The notes beneath the pieces are model-generated. The model did not search any database and had not been told where the DNA came from. It saw nothing but the letters and a program-made list of their open reading frames with translations. Positions 27,721 through 35,405 of a stretch of DNA of 64,000 bases are shown here, piece by piece (positions within the stretch are counted from its first letter, which is position 1; each line of letters begins with the position of its first letter). The position numbers were made by a program, and so were the translations under genes. The stretch is from assembly GCA_036267155.1 (NCBI GenBank), contig DATAWP010000054.1, forward strand, positions 186,001 to 250,000, in the 5' to 3' direction. The stretch is from PALSA-1353 sp036267155. Its GTDB lineage: Bacteria; Planctomycetota; Phycisphaerae; Tepidisphaerales; Tepidisphaeraceae.

Positions 27721-28497
27721 TCAAGCCGGCAGCGTTTCCAGATGCTGCCGGATTCTATCTCGAACCAGGTTCTTTAACTTGTAGGCGGACAAATCGTTGT
27801 ATTGCTCGCGGGTGATGGCGGGAAGCTTGGCAACGGTGATCCGGCCCGGATGAAGCACGATCGATCCGCGCCTGGGAATGTTCTCATTCCCCGAAATCGC
27901 CAAAGGCACGATGCTGGCGCCGGCGTGCTGGGCCAACCGAAATGCCGAGCCGTGGAACGGCCCGAGCCGGCGCGATCCCGAGCGCGTACCTTCGGGAAAG
28001 GTGATGATGGAGACGCCGCTGGCCAGCAGACGAGTGCCCGCTTTTATGAAAGCTTCCAAGGTCATCTGGCGGACTTTCAAATACTCCGCGAGCCAGGCAA
28101 CGGGCCCCACCACGGGAAGTCTCGACGGCCAGTTGTTCAACACCTGGATGCACTCGAAGGGAAGACACGCCATGAGGAACGCATCGGAAGACGAGCGATG
28201 ATTGGAAACGAACACGAACGGGGGCGAATCGTTCGGCGCGTAATCGACATACCGCACGCGAACCAGCGGCCAGCCGCATTTCAGAACGGCCGAACCGTAA
28301 TTGCTGATGGACCGGCGAATGACCCATTTGGTTCGCCGGCGGCTTCGGGAAATGAGCAGGAACAGGCTGACATACGGTATGCCCACCAGAAGGAACATGC
28401 AGGTGACGAGCGGGACGGCCGACCAGAAACAAATGTTGAGCCACAGGATAGATGCCAGAGAAATAGGCGAATTGGCATGAGCCGCCGGGGGCGTCAT
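27721..28497 (-). CDS. PlsC-type 1-acylglycerol-phosphate acyltransferase-like protein
   Basis: A 258-residue LPLAT-family protein. An N-terminal TM segment lies near residues 15-55. Motif I NHRSSSD (HxxxxD) and motif III FPEGTRSGS are present, as in PlsC. It transfers an acyl chain from ACP or CoA to a lipid acceptor. APE clusters usually encode one or more such proteins (ApeD). Starts 4 bases after the ACP stop. Confidence 0.82.
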   Translation of the reverse strand: MTPPAAHANSPISLASILWLNICFWSAVPLVTCMFLLVGIPYVSLFLLISRSRRRTKWVIRRSISNYGSAVLKCGWPLVRVRYVDYAPNDSPPFVFVSNHRSSSDAFLMACLPFECIQVLNNWPSRLPVVGPVAWLAEYLKVRQMTLEAFIKAGTRLLASGVSIITFPEGTRSGSRRLGPFHGSAFRLAQHAGASIVPLAISGNENIPRRGSIVLHPGRITVAKLPAITREQYNDLSAYKLKNLVRDRIRQHLETLPA

Positions 28498-28501
28498 CGA
28501 A

Positions 28502-28762
28502 TCAGGCCCCTTTTTGCTCGCTTTTGATCAGGATCAGGTAGTTATAGAGGTCCTGCATGGTCCGGATGGAGCGAACGCGCTCATCGTCGCGGACCTGGAT
28601 GGAGAATTTCTTCTGGATGGCCGCGACGAGATCGACGATATCGAGGCTGTCGAGGCCAAGATCGCCGAAAATCTGGGCCTGGGGGGTGATCTGTTCGCGC
28701 GGAATCTCAAACGAATCCACGAAAACCTCGTTCACCGCTTCAATTATCTCAGAATCAGTCAT
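28502..28762 (-). CDS. Acyl carrier protein
   Basis: An 86-residue carrier protein from ATG 28762 (MTDSEII). The attachment Ser39 lies in DLGLDSLD. Acidic helix II (DIVDLVAAIQKKF) is typical. The frame extends 13 codons upstream but those look non-native. First gene of the long minus-strand operon, divergent from fliM. Confidence 0.85.
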   Translation of the reverse strand: MTDSEIIEAVNEVFVDSFEIPREQITPQAQIFGDLGLDSLDIVDLVAAIQKKFSIQVRDDERVRSIRTMQDLYNYLILIKSEQKGA

Positions 28763-28943
28763 TCCTGGCTCTCGCCCACGGCTCCGCCGCGAGTTTACCA
28801 AGCGGCCGATTCGAACACAAACCGCAAATGGATCGGGGTTTGGCGGTTTTCGTTGCCGTGACGACTCGAGATGCCGCCTGTAGTAATTGTCGTGAAATGT
28901 CCGATAATGCTTACGGAATTCCGCGGCAGGGAGGCCGCCGGCT

Positions 28944-29984
28944 TTGAGTGACGTACTGGATCAATCCGAAGTAGACGCCTTGCTCGCAGCCGTTGACACG
29001 GGCGCCGTCGGGCAGAAGGAAGCGGCCCCGGCCGCCGCCGGGCCCAAAGGCAAGTCTGCCCTCGACGTACAGGTCTACGATTTCAAGCGGCCCGAGCGCG
29101 TCAGCAAAGACCAGATGCGGGCGCTCGAAGCCCTGCACGAAGGCTTCGGCCGAAATTTCGGCGCTGCCATTTCCGGATATCTCCGCACCATTATCGAAGT
29201 ATCCGTCGCCCACATCGAGCAGCTTACCTACAGCGAATTCATTCACTCGCTGCCGAACCCAACCTGCTTCAACCTGCTCAAAGCCGAGCATTTGGACGGC
29301 CAGCTTTGCCTGGAAATCAGCCCGCTGATTATTTATCCGATCGTCGATCGCCTGCTGGGCGGCAGCAACGCCGAGTTGTTCATTCCCCAGCGCCCGCTGA
29401 CGCAGATCGAGCAGCGGCTGGTTCAGCGAATCACCGACCGGGCGACGCATCATCTCTCCGAAGCCTGGAGCAATCTGACGCCCGTCACGTTTCGCGTGGA
29501 GGATTTCGAGAGCAATCCGCAGCTCGTGCAGATCGTCCCGCCGAACGAAACCGTCGTGGTGGTTGGATTCGAACTGAAGATGGGCAGCCGCGCCGGCACG
29601 ATGGCGCTGTGCATCCCGTATAACGTCATCGAGCCGATCATGGGCATGCTGGCGACGCAGAACTGGTTCAGCTACCAGCGCAAGGGAGCGCAGGAGGATC
29701 ATCTTCGCCGGCTGACCCAGAACGTGAGCAACGCGCCGATCCAGCTTCGGGCATTTTTGGCGCAGACCTCCATCAGGCTGAACGACCTGCTCACGCTGCA
29801 AGTGGGAGATCTGATCACGACTGAAAAGGAATCGGTTAACGACGTGCTGATTCAGGTGGAAGGGAAGAACAAGTTCGTCGCGCAGATCGGCCAGTATCGG
29901 GGCAAGCGAGCGATCAAACTAACCAGGATTCTCCAGCAGGCCGATGTTCCGACCGAGAAATCGGGTGCGGGGGAAGCCAGATGA
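28944..29984 (+). CDS. fliM: Flagellar motor switch protein FliM
   Basis: A 346-residue protein. The TTG start at 28944 gives MSDVLDQSEVDALLAAV, the conserved N-terminal CheY-binding peptide of FliM, and follows a GGGAGG box at 28929-28934. The middle domain (FGRNFGAAISGYLRT) and the C-terminal SpoA domain (LTLQVGDLITTEK) are both present. It is alone, without fliN or fliL beside it. It marks the right end of the biosynthetic cluster. Confidence 0.93.
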   Translation: MSDVLDQSEVDALLAAVDTGAVGQKEAAPAAAGPKGKSALDVQVYDFKRPERVSKDQMRALEALHEGFGRNFGAAISGYLRTIIEVSVAHIEQLTYSEFIHSLPNPTCFNLLKAEHLDGQLCLEISPLIIYPIVDRLLGGSNAELFIPQRPLTQIEQRLVQRITDRATHHLSEAWSNLTPVTFRVEDFESNPQLVQIVPPNETVVVVGFELKMGSRAGTMALCIPYNVIEPIMGMLATQNWFSYQRKGAQEDHLRRLTQNVSNAPIQLRAFLAQTSIRLNDLLTLQVGDLITTEKESVNDVLIQVEGKNKFVAQIGQYRGKRAIKLTRILQQADVPTEKSGAGEAR

Positions 29985-30730
29985 GTCGTGCCGAGTCCGG
30001 CCGCCCCGCGGCAGTCGATTCTGCCGGGCGTTGGTTGAGCGCTTATCTCAAACGCTCGGAACTCCCGCTGCATAGTCTCGCTTTTCTGCTGCCGGCGATG
30101 ATTCTGTTTGAGATTGGCACTGCCGTGCATCCCGCGGACCCGATCGCGTTCCGCATGTTGCAGATCTTCTTCGAGCAGCTTGGGGCTCCCGGCCGGTTCA
30201 TTCCATGCTTCGTCGTCGTCGGGATACTTTTGATCTGGCACATGGCGCGAAAGGACCCCTGGCGGGTGCATCTGGAAACGCTGTGGGCGATGCTTTTTGA
30301 AAGCTGTTTGCTGGCAATGCCGCTCCTGGCGCTGGGCACTGGGGTGGCGCGATGGAACATCCACATCCCGCTGGGCGCCAGAATGGATGGATGGCAAAGC
30401 AACGTCGTATTATCATTGGGGGCAGGCATTTATGAAGAGTTTGTTTTCCGCCTGGTCCTGATGACGGTGATTTCAGTGGTTTTGGCGAAGCTGTTGATTG
30501 TCGACAAGTCCTTGTCCAACCTACTAATGGTGCTCGGTTCGGCCACTTTATTTTCGCTATACCATTACTTGGGCAATGAACGGTTTCAGATGCAAAGTTT
30601 CGTGTTTCGAACAGCCGCGGGCATTTATTTTGCAGGGTTATTTATCACGCGCGGATTCGGGATAACTGCTGGATGCCACATTGCTTACGATGTCGCCATC
30701 GTTGCCTTGCAGGCATTTGCCCCACATTAA
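29981..30730 (+). CDS. CPBP-family intramembrane metalloprotease
   Basis: A 249-residue multi-pass protein overlapping fliM by 4 bases. It has the CPBP (CAAX protease/bacteriocin-processing) motifs EEFVFR near residue 150, YHYLG around 190, and HIAYD near the C-terminus, which bind zinc. At least six hydrophobic stretches. Substrate unknown. Translational overlap with fliM is probably incidental. Confidence 0.8.
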   Translation: MSRAESGRPAAVDSAGRWLSAYLKRSELPLHSLAFLLPAMILFEIGTAVHPADPIAFRMLQIFFEQLGAPGRFIPCFVVVGILLIWHMARKDPWRVHLETLWAMLFESCLLAMPLLALGTGVARWNIHIPLGARMDGWQSNVVLSLGAGIYEEFVFRLVLMTVISVVLAKLLIVDKSLSNLLMVLGSATLFSLYHYLGNERFQMQSFVFRTAAGIYFAGLFITRGFGITAGCHIAYDVAIVALQAFAPH

Positions 30731-30767
30731 CAGCTGATTATTTTCTTCGTTTTCCAATTAAATCTTC

Positions 30768-30773
30768 TATAAT
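30768..30773 (+). promoter_or_regulatory. Possible -10 box (TATAAT)
   Basis: An exact TATAAT in an AT-rich stretch just after the protease stop. The -35 region is poor. If used, it would give a leader of about 255 bases before the gene at 31035. Confidence 0.35.
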
Positions 30774-31034
30774 CTTTCTCGTCCATGGATCGGACGGCGG
30801 CGTTGATTGCCGTCGCTCAGGATTCGGTGGGTGATCCGTCCTTGGGGGCGGGTCGTGCTTCGCGTGGCGGATTGGAAAGGCGCAGGCAGGATGCCTGGCA
30901 TTTCCTGAAACTCTCGCCGATGGCGAGCATGTCTATCCGCACAGATGTAAGGTTTCGACAGTTTAGGACTTTGTTCCTTCTGTCACATTGTGAAGGGAGA
31001 CTCCCCTTCTAGAAAGAGAAAGAGCAGGGACGCT
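30774..31034 (+). other. Long leader with possible RNA structure
   Basis: A 261-base non-coding stretch between a candidate promoter and a gene start. It contains several GC-rich self-complementary segments and a neat hairpin GAAGGG-agactc-CCCTTC close to 31000. It could be an mRNA leader or a small RNA. I do not recognise a known riboswitch. Confidence 0.3.
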
Positions 31035-31586
31035 ATGAGCAACCGTACCAAGCAACGTCGTTCAGGGGGGCTGACCCTCCTGCTTTACCAGCGTACACTT
31101 CATCCGGAATTATTCCGCATCCTCGCATCCGAGCGGGTGAGCCGCCGCGCCTATGAAGCCGATATTTGGCTTGTCGAAGGCGGGCACGTCATCAGCCTGA
31201 TTGCCGGGAAAAACACACTGACCGAAGTGATCGTCACCAAGAGCGATCCGATGACGGATCGGGGTCTTCTGCTTTCCACCCCCTGCCGGGGCGAGAAATA
31301 CCATGAAGACACCTATGGCAACATTCGTTACATGATCAGCACTCAGGAAGAGCAGCTCACGCAGACGCTCTACGATGCCACCAAGCATGAGATCTCCAGC
31401 TACGCCGCCAAACGCGAGCTGATGACCGCCGAGGTCCCCAGCAAGCAGGAGACCGGCGGATCGCTGAGCGTTCTGGATATCGAGCGCCGAAGTCATGAAC
31501 TGCTCGTCCAGAGTTTCCACCTCTTCGATGAGAACCAGATGGTCATCAAAACCCAGGCGATCATTGAAGTGGTCAAGAACGCTTAA
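31035..31586 (+). CDS. DUF2617-like protein
   Basis: A 183-residue soluble protein from ATG 31035, after AGCAGGGA. RTLHPELF and IWLVEGGHVISL recall DUF2617, a family of unknown function; this assignment is from memory. A rho-independent terminator follows, so it is probably a single-gene unit. Confidence 0.5.
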   Translation: MSNRTKQRRSGGLTLLLYQRTLHPELFRILASERVSRRAYEADIWLVEGGHVISLIAGKNTLTEVIVTKSDPMTDRGLLLSTPCRGEKYHEDTYGNIRYMISTQEEQLTQTLYDATKHEISSYAAKRELMTAEVPSKQETGGSLSVLDIERRSHELLVQSFHLFDENQMVIKTQAIIEVVKNA

Positions 31587-31615
31587 GAATCGACGCCGAT
31601 TACGCGAAGCACACG

Positions 31616-31644
31616 GCCCAGGTCCCATAAACCTGGGCTTTTTT
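31616..31644 (+). terminator. Rho-independent terminator
   Basis: An 8-base-pair stem GCCCAGGT / ACCTGGGC with a 7-base loop, followed by six T. It lies 29 bases after the stop at 31586. Confidence 0.88.
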
Positions 31645-31759
31645 ATGCCCGGAACTGGCGGTCTAAATAAATTGCGCCATTACCCCGATCATCTTTAAAG
31701 CTGGAAACCTAAAATAGCTGGGGTACAGCAATTTACCGCTGTATCAGGGAGCGTACGGG

Positions 31760-32029
31760 ATGGGCATGGTTACTGTTGAAGTTTGGGATGCCACCGGCAA
31801 CAAGCGGCAACCGGTTGAGATGCCGGACGATGCGCCCGTCAATCGCCTTTTGGCCGTGCTGCTGGAGAAGATGAAATTTCCGCAGTACGCGCCCGACGGC
31901 CAGCCGCTGAGCTACAAACTCCATCACCGCGCTTCTGGCAAGCAACTTCTCGACGAGCAAACATTGGCGGATGTCGGCGTCAAGGATGGGGACGTCCTTC
32001 GTTTGCAGCCCGAAATCACCGCCGGCTGA
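31760..32029 (+). CDS. Ubiquitin-like (YukD/EsaB-type) protein
   Basis: An 89-residue beta-grasp candidate: strand VTVEVWDAT, PVEMPDDAPVNRLLAVLLEKM helix, then YKLHHRASGKQLLDEQTLADVGVKDGDVLRL, resembling the K48/LxxxGIxdGdxl end of ubiquitin-like folds. YukD/EsaB proteins accompany type VII secretion. Here the only linked partner is the FHA membrane protein 19 bases downstream. No WXG100 or EccC gene is visible. Confidence 0.65.
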   Translation: MGMVTVEVWDATGNKRQPVEMPDDAPVNRLLAVLLEKMKFPQYAPDGQPLSYKLHHRASGKQLLDEQTLADVGVKDGDVLRLQPEITAG

Positions 32030-32048
32030 GGCGGCCTGCTTCCCAAAA

Positions 32049-33302
32049 ATGCCAGAAGAAAAAATCCAAATCACCTGGAGCGAGCTTAAAACCGCCAAGG
32101 TTGAGAAGCGCATTCGTGAGCAACAGGCCCTGGTGCGCAATCGCCGTTATGCGCAGATGAGCCCCGACGACCTGCCCGCTGCTCCAACCGGCCGTTCGTC
32201 CATTTGGTACAACTCGATCTTCCTTCTGGCCGCTTTCGGTTTGCTCGGCGGCATTCTCGCCTGGGCCGGCGGGGCGCTGATGCACCTGAGGCCCGATCTC
32301 GTCCAGCAGGCCGATCAGGCCATGACCTACATTCGGGAAATTCGCCAGACCGAGCGCACCTCGCCGAACGGCTACGGCCTCACTCCCCAGCAGGCTGATG
32401 ACGCCATCCATGACATCCTCGTCGCCTCGGGCAACAATCCTTATCTTGCAATTGAATTGGACACATCGCTGAGCCCCGATCGGAAACGGGAACGTCTCGA
32501 GGAAATCGCCCGGCTCGATCACCGGAAAGATCTGATCACCCACATCATCGGATTCGGCCTGTGCGGCCTATTTATCTCGGTGTGCCTCAGCATCGCCGAG
32601 CCGGTCATCGACCACAATCTCTACGCGGCGGTGAAGAACGGGTCGATTGGCGCCACCCTGGGGCTGCTCGGCGGCCTCGCGGCTTCGCTGGTCGTCGATC
32701 GCATCTATCGCGCCGTCGGCGGCGCCGAGCATGGTTTGCTCCGCCAGGCCCTCGCACAATCCATCAGTTGGGGCGTGCTCGGCTGCTTCGTGGCGATTGC
32801 CCCCGGGGTCGTCGCCAAAAATCCCAAGCGGTTCCTCATCGGCCTGGCCGGCGGCGCCCTTGGCGGAATCGTCGGCGGCGTCCTCCTGGATCCCCTCTCG
32901 CGGCTCACGGCCAGCCCCGAGTTGGGCCGGCTCGCCGCCATCGGCAGCATCGGCCTGCTCACCGGCGCCGCCACCGGCATCATCGAACGCGCCGCACGCA
33001 CCGGCTGGCTCAAAGTCACCGCGGGCCTCATCAGCGGAAAACAATTCGTTCTTTACCGCAATCCCACCTACATCGGCTCAGCGCCCGATTGCCAGATTTA
33101 TTTGTTCCGCGATCCAAAAATCGGCCGACGCCACGCCGCGGTTCATCTGCTCAAGGGGCGGATCGAAATCGAGGACCTCCCCCTCGGCGGCGACACGCGG
33201 GTGAATGGCCAACCCATCGCGCGGCACATTCTCCAAAACGGCGACCAGATTGCCGTCGGGGGAACAAGATTTCTCTTTCAGGAAAAGGTTCGAGAGGAAT
33301 GA
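32049..33302 (+). CDS. Membrane protein with C-terminal FHA domain
   Basis: A 417-residue protein from ATG 32049. One hydrophobic segment (FLLAAFGLLGGILAWAGGAL, about 55-75) is followed by a soluble stretch and then five or more glycine-rich membrane segments from about 165 to 315. The last 90 residues are an FHA domain: YIGSAPDCQIYL, KIGRRHAAVHL and NGQPIARHILQNGDQI, with conserved Gly, Ser, His and Asn for phosphothreonine binding. It probably anchors a phosphopeptide-sensing module at the inner membrane. Co-transcribed with the ubiquitin-like gene. Confidence 0.75.
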   Translation: MPEEKIQITWSELKTAKVEKRIREQQALVRNRRYAQMSPDDLPAAPTGRSSIWYNSIFLLAAFGLLGGILAWAGGALMHLRPDLVQQADQAMTYIREIRQTERTSPNGYGLTPQQADDAIHDILVASGNNPYLAIELDTSLSPDRKRERLEEIARLDHRKDLITHIIGFGLCGLFISVCLSIAEPVIDHNLYAAVKNGSIGATLGLLGGLAASLVVDRIYRAVGGAEHGLLRQALAQSISWGVLGCFVAIAPGVVAKNPKRFLIGLAGGALGGIVGGVLLDPLSRLTASPELGRLAAIGSIGLLTGAATGIIERAARTGWLKVTAGLISGKQFVLYRNPTYIGSAPDCQIYLFRDPKIGRRHAAVHLLKGRIEIEDLPLGGDTRVNGQPIARHILQNGDQIAVGGTRFLFQEKVREE

Positions 33303-33310
33303 AGTATTTT

Positions 33311-33390
33311 TTAGCCGGCCCGCTTGCGGGCCGCGCTTTGCGGAGAATCGGTGCGCCCATTCGTACACGGCCCGCAAGCGGGCCGGCTAA
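33311..33390. repeat. Palindromic intergenic repeat, family 1 (copy 2)
   Basis: TTAGCCGGCCCGCTTGCGGG ... and CCCGCAAGCGGGCCGGCTAA, with a near-identical copy at 2371-2453. It lies between two converging genes, so it may serve as a bidirectional terminator. Confidence 0.88.
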
Positions 33391-33421
33391 TAAAACGTGC
33401 CACACTCACGCTACGCCCGAA

Positions 33422-35254
33422 TCACACCGCCGTTGAAGTCTCCACCTTTAACTGCTGCTGGGCCATGCCGAAATACACCCCGCGAAGCGTCAGAAGTTGC
33501 TGATGCGTGCCGCTTTCCACGATGCGGCCTTCGTCCATCACGAAAATCTGATCGGAATCCATCACGGTGCTGAGACGATGGCTCACGACAATGATGGTGC
33601 GCTGCCGCTTCAGATCCTGAAGCGTTCGCGTGATCATCGCTTCGTGATGCGGATCGAGCGCGCTGGTCGGCTCGTCGAAGACCATGATCGGAGCCTCGGT
33701 GAGAAGCGCCCGTGCGATGCCGATGCGCTGCCGCTGGCCCCCGGAGAGATTCCCGCCGCTTTCGCTGACGACGGTCTGGTATCCCTGCGGCAGTTTTTCG
33801 ATGAAAGACGCCGCCCCGGCCAGGCGAGCAGCTTCCTCGATCTGCGATTGTGCCGCGGCCGGCCGGCCGTAGGAAATATTCTCCGCGACCGTCGTCGGGA
33901 GAATCAGGTTTTCCTGAAGCACCAGGGCCACGTGAGCGCGGAGGTCCTTGATCTTGACCGTGCGGATGTCGATGTCGTCGAGCGTCAGCGAGCCGGAAGT
34001 CGGATCGTAAAACCGCGGCAAAAGGCTGAGCAGCGTGGTTTTGCCGACCCCGCTGGAGCCGACGAACGCGACCATCTGCCCCGGGCTGATCGTCGCGTCG
34101 ACGTCCAGAAGCACGGGTTCGCGGGGGCGATATTCAAAGCTGACCTTGCGCAGCATCAGAACGCGCGGCCGCCGCGGCAGGTGGGCGGCACTCGGCGAAT
34201 CCTTGATGTCGGGATCGCGATCCAGCACCTCAAAGACGCGCTGCGCGCCGGCGACACCGCTTTGAATGGTCGCCCCGCTGCCGCCGAGAGATTGCAGCGG
34301 CGCATAAACCTGATTGACGTAAGCGAGAAATATCCACAGTTTGCCGGCCGTCATGGCATCGTCGCGATGGAGGACAACGACGTCGTGATACACCAGCCAG
34401 CCGCCATATCCGAGAATGATCGCGTACCCCAGACCGAAGATCCCCCCCACCAGGAGCCAATACCACGATTCCTGCCAAGCCTGGCGGAGGTTGACGCGTT
34501 TGCTGTCGTGGACGGACCCCTGGAATCGATTGAATTCGTCCGCCTCGCGGCCGAAGGCCTGCACCAGGCCAATCGCTGCGACCGAACGCTGAATGACCGT
34601 CGTCAGCCGCATATCGACTTCCTTTGCTTCGAGCCAGCGCTGTTTCAGCGGCCCGGCAAAAAGCTTGGTCGTCCAAAGCAACAACGGGGCTACCGACAAG
34701 GTGATGAGCGTGAGCCGCCAATTCAACCGAAGCATGATCCCCGTCATGATGATCAGAGTCACCGCGCTGACGAGCACGCTGTTGACCAGCACGGTGAGTA
34801 TCGTCTGGAATCCGCCGGTGTCGTAAGAAAGGCGATAGATCGCATCACCCTGCGGCTGCGATTTGTGGTAGCCGAGGCTCAATTGCTGGAGCTTGCGGAA
34901 CAGGTCGCAGCGAACGCGGATCAAGCCGTTGTAGCCGATGTACGCGCTGAGCAGCCGCTGAGCCATTCCGAGCAGTTCCTGCAAAATGCGCAACCCCGCC
35001 GCCAAGGCCGCCAGGACGATGATCTGACGCGGCCGATCGTTCTGGGCGACGCCTAAGAAATGGGTTAACCGGAAGAAAACACTATAAACAAGAAATCGGC
35101 CGGTAAAGGTCGTCAGGATGCAATCAATCAGGATCGACCAGAAGAACGGCTGGAGCAGCCCGGCCAACGTGGACAGGCCGATCAGAACCAGCGACGCGAT
35201 AATCAGCGGCAGGTCCTCACGGAAGTAGGCGATGGCGCGGAGATAGAAGCGCAT
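33422..35254 (-). CDS. ABC exporter (fused permease-ATPase)
   Basis: A 610-residue half-transporter of the lipid A/multidrug type. Six TM segments lie in residues 1-310. In the nucleotide-binding domain, Walker A GSSGVGKTT is near 395, the signature LSGGQRQRIGIARALL near 500, and Walker B IMVFDEPTSALD is followed by the H-loop VVSHRLS. Works as a homodimer, or with another half. Substrate cannot be predicted from sequence. Confidence 0.9.
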   Translation of the reverse strand: MRFYLRAIAYFREDLPLIIASLVLIGLSTLAGLLQPFFWSILIDCILTTFTGRFLVYSVFFRLTHFLGVAQNDRPRQIIVLAALAAGLRILQELLGMAQRLLSAYIGYNGLIRVRCDLFRKLQQLSLGYHKSQPQGDAIYRLSYDTGGFQTILTVLVNSVLVSAVTLIIMTGIMLRLNWRLTLITLSVAPLLLWTTKLFAGPLKQRWLEAKEVDMRLTTVIQRSVAAIGLVQAFGREADEFNRFQGSVHDSKRVNLRQAWQESWYWLLVGGIFGLGYAIILGYGGWLVYHDVVVLHRDDAMTAGKLWIFLAYVNQVYAPLQSLGGSGATIQSGVAGAQRVFEVLDRDPDIKDSPSAAHLPRRPRVLMLRKVSFEYRPREPVLLDVDATISPGQMVAFVGSSGVGKTTLLSLLPRFYDPTSGSLTLDDIDIRTVKIKDLRAHVALVLQENLILPTTVAENISYGRPAAAQSQIEEAARLAGAASFIEKLPQGYQTVVSESGGNLSGGQRQRIGIARALLTEAPIMVFDEPTSALDPHHEAMITRTLQDLKRQRTIIVVSHRLSTVMDSDQIFVMDEGRIVESGTHQQLLTLRGVYFGMAQQQLKVETSTAV

Positions 35255-35265
35255 AGGGGAAAATT

Positions 35266-35405
35266 AGAAATTCGAAATTCGAAATTCGAATGACGAATAA
35301 AATTCGAAATCGGAATGGCCGAACGACCGTCTAGAAGCCGTCCTCTTCGTCTCGAATTTCGATCATTCGAATTTGATTCGCCATTCGAATTTCGGATTTC
35401 GGATT
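35266..35405. repeat. TTCGAA-rich hairpin, family 5 (copy 1)
   Basis: Left arm of repeated GAAATTCGAAATTCGAATGA units and right arm TCATTCGAATTTGATTCG..., forming a long imperfect foldback. A related copy is at 39577-39699. It lies between the GH/GT fusion gene and the ABC exporter gene, both on the minus strand. Confidence 0.85.

Noticed and set aside
32561..33436. A 291-codon frame overlapping the FHA gene
   Set aside because: Arg/Pro/Gly-rich shadow of the real gene in another frame, typical of high-GC DNA.
35266..35405. Tandem TTCGAA units as a CRISPR or origin repeat
   Set aside because: They form a foldback with a related copy at 39577, and lack regular unique spacers or DnaA-box-like pattern.
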